Shown here: piece by piece, positions 54,134 to 64,000 of the stretch
Position numbering within the stretch: the stretch's first letter is position 1
How the letters are laid out: each line of letters starts with the position of its first letter
Assembly (NCBI RefSeq): GCF_000247815.1
Contig: NC_021685.1
Span: forward strand, 16,962,955-17,026,954
Direction: 5' to 3'
DNA length: 64,000 nt
DNA from: Ficedula albicollis
Taxonomy: Eukaryota > Chordata > Aves > Passeriformes > Muscicapidae
Made by a program: the position numbers and the translations under genes
Notes under the pieces: model-generated
Databases searched by the model: none
What the model was told of the DNA's origin: nothing
Seen by the model: the letters and a program-made list of their open reading frames with translations, nothing else

Positions 54134-54539
54134 TGGGCAGGATTGCTCTGGGCTGGGCTGAGCCCTCAGACCCCTCTCTCTGTCCTGGCTGGCTCAGAAG
54201 GAGCAGCTGACCCCCCCAAACTGGTGTTGTCCTAAAAAGCAAAGACCCCCCTTGGGTTTGGGATCCCCTCAGATTCCTTTCCAAGAGGTCAGTGCTTGGA
54301 TATTTTCCTGCCTTTCCCAGCTCTCCTCCATGGCAGGGCTCTGCTCCAAGCCCCTGCCTGGTGATTTCTGTGCCGAGCTCTCCTCTGAGCCGAGGGGATG
54401 AGGAGAATTCACATCCTGGAAGTTTCAGCCTCTTCTTTCGGAATTAATTTTGCAAGCTCCTCCTTGGCCCGAGCTCTCTGCGGGCTCAGGCAGAACAGGG
54501 CCAGCGAGAGGGGAAAGTCATGTTGCTGGTTAAATCTCC
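54134..54539. other. Unique sequence, nothing recognised
   Basis: Non-repetitive, GC-moderate. Confidence 0.35.
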
Positions 54540-54725
54540 AAAGCAAAAATAATCCATTTTAATGAAGGTTCACAATCTGCAATGAATGTGAAACAATGTT
54601 GTCAGCTAAGCTGTTGCATTATTCACTTTTATTTGTACAAGGTCCTTCCATTAATATTTGACTACAAGAGAATGCAATTAAAAATTTTCTACTTGAATAA
54701 ACCTCTCACCACGGTGTTGGTTAAA
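54540..54725. other. AT-rich unique island (possible regulatory element)
   Basis: 'aaaaataatccattttaatg', 'gcattattcacttttattt' and 'ccattaatatttgactac'. Non-repetitive, with CNE-like composition only. Confidence 0.33.
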
Positions 54726-55970
54726 GGATAAAACCCTTTTTGGGGTGGTGGAGAGGGGAATTTAGCACGCTGGCACGTGGGTCACACACCGACTCTCATC
54801 CTCCCGCACCCCAGGTTTTGTCCCCTGCTCTCATTTTGTGCCGTGTCTTCCCTCCAATCCTCGCCCCGCATCAGCTCCTCGGGGCTCCCCTGCTCCCTTC
54901 CCTGGCATCCCGAGGATCCCAGCACAATCATTTCCTTCAGAGCAGAGCCAAGGCAGGCAGGGGAGGGAGGGGGAAGCACCCCCAAGCCACAGCTGACAGC
55001 ATTTTCAGGCTGAGGCAGAGCCCCATTTTCCTGGGAAGGAGCGGGGGCTTTGCCTTCGTGTCCAGGGGTGTTTGCTGGCAGGGAGAGATGATTTATTATT
55101 TAAATTTTGGCATGCATGGCTGGGCAATGAATTAGTTGTAATCTCCCAGGATGGGAGGAAAAAAAAACCTTCTAGGATCAGGGAAGAGAGTTCAGACACG
55201 AGCTCAGCTCATCACAAAAGGGAAGATGTTGGGGACAAGGGACACGAGGATGATATGCAAAGCATGGAGTCACACATAGAAGGATTAGGCACTAATTCCC
55301 CTTCCAGAGCATCCAGGAACAAAGAGCCTGTGGTGAAAACAAAGCCACAGAGTTCAGGTGGGCACAGAAGGTTGAAATACAGCCAGGTTTGTGTGGATTG
55401 GGGGCAGGCAAGAGGACAAGCCACCAGCTTGGAACAGTTTGGGAGATCCCTCACTGCTCCCAGGCTCCTTCAGGGAGCTGGGAAGTGGCACCAGGAGATG
55501 GACATTCCATCCTGGAGAATCCCACATGCCCTTTTCCTGCTGGGAGAAGCACAAGGGAGATTTGGGAGCCTGAGCTGGGTGGGATAGAAGGAGAAAATCT
55601 GTAGGGATATGTGGGAAAGCAGCCTCTGACTCTAAAAATGGAGTCTAGGAGGGGTTTGGAGCCTCTTTGGGGGAGGAATTTGGGGTGGAGCAGGGGAATA
55701 ACCTTGGAGAGTGATTTCTGGAGGAAAAGAACCCTCAGGAGAATTTCCACCTCCCCAGGGACCTCCACACAAGCAGAGGAGAAACCAGAGAGGATTTTGG
55801 GGAATGAAAGCTCTGGCTCAGCTGATTCAGGTCCAGCACCCTGGAGATTTTTGGTTTTTTGGGAGAAGATCTGCAAGGACACACAGTGGGCAAAGATCCA
55901 ACCCCAGCCCTGGCGAAACCTGGCTGATCCCTGTGGGAATTCCATAAACCCCACCCAGGAACATTTGCAC
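54726..55970. other. Unique sequence, no gene recognised
   Basis: About 1.25 kb. A small AT-rich patch at 55088-55145 ('gatgatttattatttaaatt'). No coding evidence. Confidence 0.35.
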
Positions 55971-56040
55971 ATCTGCACCTCTCTAATGGTTGGATTTGAT
56001 GATCCTAAAAGCCTTTTCCAACCGAAACAATCGGGATTTG
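55971..56040 (+). mobile_element. CR1 LINE, very short 3' remnant
   Basis: 'ggttggatttgatgatccta' followed by 'aaagccttttccaaccg' is the CR1 terminal motif. About 70 bp remain. Confidence 0.75.
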
Positions 56041-56239
56041 TCCCCTTTTGGGACCAAGCAGGACCTGCTGCTGTGGCAGAAAATCCAGAAAAGCTGCCAG
56101 CACTGTCCTCCTCATCCTGGGATGAGCATTTTCCCAATTCTGGGATAACCACAGCCCCTCGGGAGATCTCCTGCCCTGGGATCGTGGCTGAGGCTGGAGC
56201 AGCCCATCCATGAAGCCAGGGAACACAAAAACCAACCAG

Positions 56240-56874
<635 letters not shown>

Positions 56875-57472
56875 TTCTCTCCTGCAAGGAGGATTCAGGG
56901 AATATTCTGGGGTTATTCTGCTCTTCTTTCTCTCCTCCAAGAAGGATTCAGGGAATATTCTGGGCGTTATTCTGCTCTTCTCTTCTCTCCTGCAAGAAGG
57001 ATTCAGGGAATATTCTGAAGTTATTCTGCTCTTCCTTCTCTTCTGCAAGGAGGATTCAGGGAATATTCTGGGATTATTCTCCTCTTCCCTTCTCTCCTGC
57101 AAGGAGGATTCAGGGAATATTCTGGGATTATTCTCCTCTTCCCTTCTCTCCTGCAAGGAGGATTCAGGGAATATTCTGGGATTATTCTCCTCTTCCCTTC
57201 TCTCCTGCAAGGAGGATTCAGGGAATATTCTGGGATTATTCTCCTCTTCCCTTCTCTCCTGCAAGGAGGATTCAGGGAATATTCTGGGATTATTCTCCTC
57301 TTCCCTTCTCTCCTGCAAGGAGGATTCAGGGAATATTCTGGGGGTTATTCTGCTCTTCCCTTCTCTCCTGCAAGGAGGATTCAGGGAATATTCTGGGGTT
57401 ATTCTGCTCTTCCTTCTCTTCTGCAAGAAGGATTCAGGGAATATTCTGGAGTTATTCTGCTCTTCTCTCCTG
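56875..57472 (+). repeat. 54-bp minisatellite, ~11 copies
   Basis: The unit contains 'ctcctgcaaggaggattcag', 'ggaatattctgggattattc' and 'tcctcttcccttct'. 'ggattcaggg' recurs every 53-55 bp from 56891. The central copies are the most alike. A self-complementary 'ctcctgcaaggag' sits in most units. The 18-codon repeat on the - strand reflects the period only. Confidence 0.96.
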
Positions 57473-58030
57473 CTGGGCTCTTCCCTGGCTGTTTGTGGGG
57501 AAGGTCACAGTGACATCCAGAGCTCCATGAAAACCCCTGGCACCATCCCTGGCCTCTCCTGTGGGGCTCTGGCTGCACCCCTGGAGATTTCACATCCCAC
57601 AGCTGCCACTGCGAGGGGGGACCAGCTCATCCAAGCCCCAGGAATCTGCCAAGCAGCAGCTCAAGCAGGGCCTGGCAGTGCACAGAGAGGAATCTTCAGA
57701 CCTTCACTTCACTACGCTTCAACTCTTCCCAGATAAAATAAGGATTAGGAAGCCCATTCATCTTGGGGAGTGCTGTGGAAAATCAGTCCATTATTTGTGT
57801 CCCATTCATGTTATCTGGGCCAGGGAGATGAATTATTCCATGCCCAGCAGCAGATTTGTACAGTGAGGAGTACAGAAGATGAGGGCCCATCCCAAACAAT
57901 CAGGCTGGAGCGGGATGCTGAGGGATGGTTCGTGGAATGTGTGCCAGGACTCCAGCCCAGGCCAGCCTGGGGCTCCCAGGAGCCCTCCCAGGATGAGTGG
58001 AGTGCAGCTGCATCCCAATCCCAAAGCATT
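57473..58030. other. Unique sequence, nothing recognised
   Basis: Non-repetitive. 57725-57860 is AT-richer ('cagataaaataaggattagg', 'gagatgaattattcc'). Confidence 0.33.
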
Positions 58031-58298
58031 CCCAGAGAATCATGGACTGGCTTGGGTTGGAATGGTCCTGAAAAATCACCCAGTGCCACCCCAGCCACGG
58101 CAGGGACCCCTCCCACTGTCCCAGGGTGCCCCAGCCCCAGTGTCCAGCCTGGCCCTGGGCACTGCCAGGGATCCAGGGACACCCTGTGCCAGCCCTGCCC
58201 ACCCTGCCAGGGAACCATTCCTGAGCTCTGAGCTCTCCCTGAATCCTTCTCTCCAGGTGAGCCCCCCCCCAGCTCTCCCAGTCTGGCTCCAGAGCAGA
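58031..58298 (-). mobile_element. CR1 LINE 3' end, antisense
   Basis: The reverse complement gives the CR1 blocks 'ggcagtgcccagggccagg', 'gggaggggtccctgccg' and 'attccaacccaagccagtc', ending near 58033 with 'catgattctctggg'. The 5' side reads 'tctggagccagactgggag', a further CR1 word. It runs head-on into a + strand CR1. Confidence 0.88.
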
Positions 58299-59195
<897 letters not shown>

Positions 59196-59690
59196 TATTT
59201 CTCTTTCATCCAAACCCCTCTCCTCATCGCAGACCCACCCTTTGAGCAGAGAAAACCTCAGAGACAGAGCCTGGAAAATTCCAAGCGGCTGGAACAGGCA
59301 GGGGCTGGACAGGAGCTCCTGTGCCACCCCCAGAGCTGCTGGGAAGGCCTAAAGGTGCTAAAATCTGATTATTGAACGCTCCTGGAGTGCTGCACTGCTG
59401 CTCAGGGAGATTTATCCCCCATCTGTGCTTGTTTTCACTCCACCGGCACACCTCATAAATATCCCCTTTTACACCAAAGCACCTCCATTTACAAACCTGT
59501 TAGCAGAGCTCTGGCATTTCCCAAGGATTTTGCCTCCAACATCCCCGCCTGCAAGGCCACGTGTTAATCCCCAGAACTCGCTGGGATTTCTCAGGCTCGA
59601 GTTCCCTCCTCTGCTGAAAAAACAGAGAGCCCAAAATCTTCCAGATGCCCACGCAGGTGAGAGCAAATAATCCTGGGAATCTGGGAGAGC
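59196..59690. other. Unique sequence, nothing recognised
   Basis: Non-repetitive, mixed composition. No exon-like or element-like feature. Confidence 0.35.
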
Positions 59691-60125
59691 GATTACAAAC
59701 TGGAATTCCCTTTTGAGACGAGCACACCAGGGCTCAGAAACCTTTGCTGTGCATGTAAGGAAGGGGAAAAAAAATTGAAAAAAATTAAAATTCACCGAAT
59801 CCCAAAGCCCTGCGAGGCAGTAAGTAAAGTTTGGCAAGTTCCAAACGCATTCCCTGTTGTTCCAAGCTGTTCCTGTGGCTCCCCAGAGGGCTGGTCCATA
59901 AAGGATAACAACCTTTGCCTGCTGGGAGCTATTAGCTTAAATGGGAGCGGGCTGCTGCAGCATTTAAGGCTGATTAGAATGGTGTCATTGGATTTGTATG
60001 CACTGGGATCCATTGCAGATGGATTTCACAAAAATTCCGAGAAATTACATCCAGGGAAGGGAGTTAAAGGGATGTCTCAGTGCGTGGCAAGCGCTCGGCT
60101 GGCTGAAATTGCAAACAGAGGAGCA
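59691..60125. other. AT-rich unique island (possible regulatory element)
   Basis: 'gctattagcttaaatggg', 'ggctgattagaatggtgtc', 'ggataacaacctttgcc'. Non-repetitive, with CNE-like composition. It ends at a poly-A/poly-C/poly-A sandwich. Confidence 0.33.
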
Positions 60126-60128
60126 GGG

Positions 60129-60221
<93 letters not shown>

Positions 60222-60256
60222 GAAAAAAAAAAAAAAAAAAAAAAAAGAAAAAGAAA
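60129..60256 (+). repeat. A34-C57-GGG-A24 homopolymer sandwich
   Basis: A34 (60129-60162), C57 (60163-60219), GGG, then A24 and A-rich sequence. The C run appears embedded in an A-rich tract. Confidence 0.97.
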
Positions 60257-61137
60257 ACCACAAGGAAGTTGAAATGAGGCTGGGGAATTTGGGAGCAGAA
60301 TTCCAGGCTCTGGAATCTGCTGGAATGGGCAGATGGATTAGGGATCAAAATGGCCACATATCTCTTCCTCGTTCTTGCACTAAATTCAAGTTATTTTCAT
60401 TAGGTGTGTGAGCACACTAAATCATTGCTGTGCTGCAGGTGGAATGGCACAAAATCCGGGATGTGTGGTTACCCTCCGTGCAGGTGTCACCCCTGGATTA
60501 AAGCTTCTCCCAGCCCAGCATTTCCAGGCATTCCCAGGCCACGATTCCAGCCTGGAAACTCAGGGAGCAGCCCCCAGATTTCCACGTCCTGGGTAAAAGC
60601 AGGGAATTTGTCGCTGGATAAAGCCCCTGGCCCAGAAAAGCAGAACCGACCTCTTACAACTCATTTGTCTCTCTTTGACTTGCAAATCTCAGGAATTTTC
60701 CACCCCAATCAACTCAGCTCTCACCTCCCTCTGAGAGAGCAAAGCAGCTCCTGCAGCATCTTCTGCTCGCAGGTTTTTGGTTTCTCTCGAGGCTTCAGCG
60801 GCTCCTTTTGGGGGTTTTCTCACCCATGGAGCTGCTGGGACATTCCCAGACACAGGGCATGGAGCTGGGGATGCCACCGAGGGCCACGGGGCCAACCCCA
60901 GAGTGCCCAGCACGGCGCAGCCAGAGCTTTCCAGCAGCCTCTTGGTGTCCAGAGCCACTGATGAGCTTTGGTTCATTAAAATCATGGCTAATGAGCCTGG
61001 CATTCCTCAGGCAGGCTCAGTCTGCTCCCTGTGCTCAAAGCCATGGCCTTGGCCTGGTGGGGGTGGACCAGGGATGCTGGAATGAGGGAAAGGACGAGGA
61101 AGAGTGTTTAAACTGCCTGAAACAACCTGATGGTTGT
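60257..61137. other. Unique sequence, no gene recognised
   Basis: Non-repetitive, with 'ggttcattaaaatcatgg' and 'ctaatgagcctggc' near 60970-61000. No gene was recognised. Confidence 0.35.
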
Positions 61138-61514
61138 GGTCATCTTCATCCCATCACCTTCATCTTCATCACGTTCATCTTCATCCCACCATGTTTGTCT
61201 TCATCCCATCACCTTCATCTTCATCCCATCACCTTCATCTTCATCACCTTCATCTTTACCCCACCATGTTTGTCTTCATCCCATCACCTTCATCTTCCTC
61301 CCACCACATTCATCTTCATCCCACCATGTTCATCTTCATCCCATCGCCTTCATCTTCATCCCATCACCTTCATCTTTATCCCATCACATTCATCTTCATC
61401 CCATCATCTTCATCTTCATCATGTTCATCTTCATCCCACCACATTCATCTTCATCCCATCATCTTCATCCTCATCATGTTCACTTTCATCCCATTGTGTT
61501 CATCTTCATCCATC
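61138..61514 (+). repeat. (CATCTTCATCCCATCAC)n-type minisatellite
   Basis: Irregular array of 'catcttcatc', 'ccatcacctt' and 'ccaccatgtt' words built on a CATC hexamer. It is complementary in flavour to the (GATGAG)n array at 49131, but with a higher-order 18-30-bp unit. Confidence 0.93.
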
Positions 61515-61742
61515 CTTGGGAAGAGCTGGAATACAGAAGGGCCCTGCAAACAACCCTCTAATTCCACTACCAGGACAATATTCCTTGATTTTCCAGCCCC
61601 ACTTCCCCAACTCCAAAAGGTTTAACCCTTCTTTCCCTCTCCAAACCCTCCCTGCTTGGATAAACAGCACCTCAGCCCCCAATAATCCTTTTCCAACATT
61701 TAACAAAATCTTTCTCTCCTTCTTAAGGCTTTGGAAGGAAAG

Positions 61743-62529
<787 letters not shown>

Positions 62530-64000
62530 CAGTGTCCCTTTCCTGGGTAGGGATGGACAGAGGTGTCCCTTGTTTGGGTAAGGGATGGACAAAGGTGTCC
62601 CTTTCTTGGTTAGGGATGGACAGAGGTGTCCCTTGTTTGGGTAAGGGATGGACAAAGGTGTCCCTTTCTTGGTTAGGGATGGACAGAGGTGTCCCTTGTT
62701 TGGGTAAGGGATGGACAAAGGTGTCCCTTTCTTGGTTAGGGATGGACAGAGGTGTCCCTTGTTTGGGTAAGGGATGGACAAAGGTGTCCCTTTCTTGGTT
62801 AGGGATGGACAGAGGTGTCCCTTGTTTGGGTAAGGGATGGACAAAGGTGTCCCTTTCTTGGTTAGGGATGGACAGAGGTGTCCCTTGTTTGGGTAAGGGA
62901 TGGACAAAGGTGTCCCTTTCTTGGTTAGGGATGGACAGAGGTGTCCCTTGTTTGGGTAAGGGATGGACAAAGGTGTCCCTTTCTTGGTTAGGGATGGACA
63001 GAGGTGTCCCTTGTTTGGGTAAGGGATGGACAAAGGTGTCCCTTTCTTGGTTAGGGATGGACAGAGGTGTCCCTTGTTTGGGTAAGGGATGGACAAAGGT
63101 GTCCCTTTCTTGGTTAGGGATGGACAGAGGTGTCCCTTGTTTGGGTAAGGGATGGACAAAGGTGTCCCTTTCTTGGTTAGGGATGGACAGAGGTGTCCCT
63201 TGTTTGGGTAAGGGATGGACAAAGGTGTCCCTTTCTTGGTTAGGGATGGACAGAGGTGTCCCTTGTTTGGGTAAGGGATGGACAAAGGTGTCCCTTTCTT
63301 GGTTAGGGATGGACAGAGGTGTCCCTTGTTTGGGTAAGGGATGGACAAAGGTGTCCCTTTCTTGGTTAGGGATGGACAGAGGTGTCCCTTGTTTGGGTAA
63401 GGGATGGACAAAGGTGTCCCTTTCTTGGTTAGGGATGGACAGAGGTGTCCCTTGTTTGGGTAAGGGATGGACAAAGGTGTCCCTTTCTTGGTTAGGGATG
63501 GACAGAGGTGTCCCTTGTTTGGGTAAGGGATGGACAAAGGTGTCCCTTTCTTGGTTAGGGATGGACAGAGGTGTCCCTTGTTTGGGTAAGGGATGGACAA
63601 AGGTGTCCCTTTCTTGGTTAGGGATGGACAGAGGTGTCCCTTGTTTGGGTAAGGGATGGACAAAGGTGTCCCTTTCTTGGTTAGGGATGGACAGAGGTGT
63701 CCCTTGTTTGGGTAAGGGATGGACAAAGGTGTCCCTTTCTTGGTTAGGGATGGACAGAGGTGTCCCTTGTTTGGGTAAGGGATGGACAAAGGTGTCCCTT
63801 TCTTGGTTAGGGATGGACAGAGGTGTCCCTTGTTTGGGTAAGGGATGGACAAAGGTGTCCCTTTCTTGGTTAGGGATGGACAGAGGTGTCCCTTGTTTGG
63901 GTAAGGGATGGACAAAGGTGTCCCTTTCTTGGTTAGGGATGGACAGAGGTGTCCCTTGTTTGGGTAAGGGATGGACAAAGGTGTCCCTTTCTTGGTTAGG
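62530..64000 (+). repeat. 63-bp tandem array (dimeric 31+32), ~23 copies, runs off window
   Basis: Each 63-bp unit holds two related halves: 'tagggatggacagaggtgtc' plus 'ccttgtttggg', and 'taagggatggacaaaggtg' plus 'tccctttcttggt'. Copies appear identical from about 62570 to the end of the window. The period is divisible by 3 and free of stops in one - strand frame, giving an apparent 588-codon frame with a 21-residue repeat. With no signal, domain or conserved flank I treat that frame as fortuitous. Confidence 0.97.

Overview
This window looks like non-coding DNA from a bird, most likely a songbird. The evidence is several 5'-truncated CR1 LINE 3' ends, several ERV solo LTRs (four with recognisable target-site duplications), and unusually dense mini- and microsatellites in GC-moderate sequence. 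I could not support any protein-coding gene, tRNA or rRNA. The long open frames are either translations of poly-C, (GGAA)n, (TTTCC)n and in-frame minisatellites, or stop-poor GC-rich or CR1-derived sequence.

Layout. 1-6.7 kb: poly-C tracts, minisatellites, one antisense CR1 and two short unique AT-rich islands. 6.7-17.7 kb: a diverged 230-bp triplication, two solo LTRs of one family (A), an ERVK-like solo LTR and a 1.3-kb poly-C inside a TTCC array. 17.7-26.6 kb: a second LTR family (B), a 1.35-kb (GGAA)n array, three CR1 ends and unique islands. 26.6-33.5 kb: a G-rich 40-bp minisatellite interrupted by 1283 C, the third family-A solo LTR and an AT-rich antisense LTR. 33.6-35.8 kb: a 481-bp direct duplication and a tail-to-tail inverted LTR pair. 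36-42.6 kb: a 34-bp minisatellite, 1.1 kb of (TTTCC)n and an inverted partner of LTR family B. 42.6-48.2 kb: tandem arrays of 191 bp (11 copies, four-unit periodicity) and 198 bp (7 copies). 49-52 kb: a (GATGAG)n array, a CpG-rich island, a 225-bp duplication and a 36-bp minisatellite. 52-64 kb: CR1s, more poly-C, a 54-bp minisatellite, and a 63-bp array that runs off the end.

The strongest observation is 18 uninterrupted cytosine homopolymers of 32 to 1315 bp, about 6.95 kb or 11% of the window. Every one is C on the + strand, and none is G. Many sit inside identifiable repeats (three solo LTRs, three CR1 copies, several minisatellites) and take the place of the repeat's own sequence. This fits a contig-oriented assembly or consensus artefact better than 18 independent expansions, although a real strand-linked C expansion cannot be excluded from sequence alone. 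Between the repeats, several AT-rich unique islands with homeodomain-like TAAT cores and one POU octamer suggest a regulatory desert or a large intron. That is inference only, because conservation cannot be checked here.
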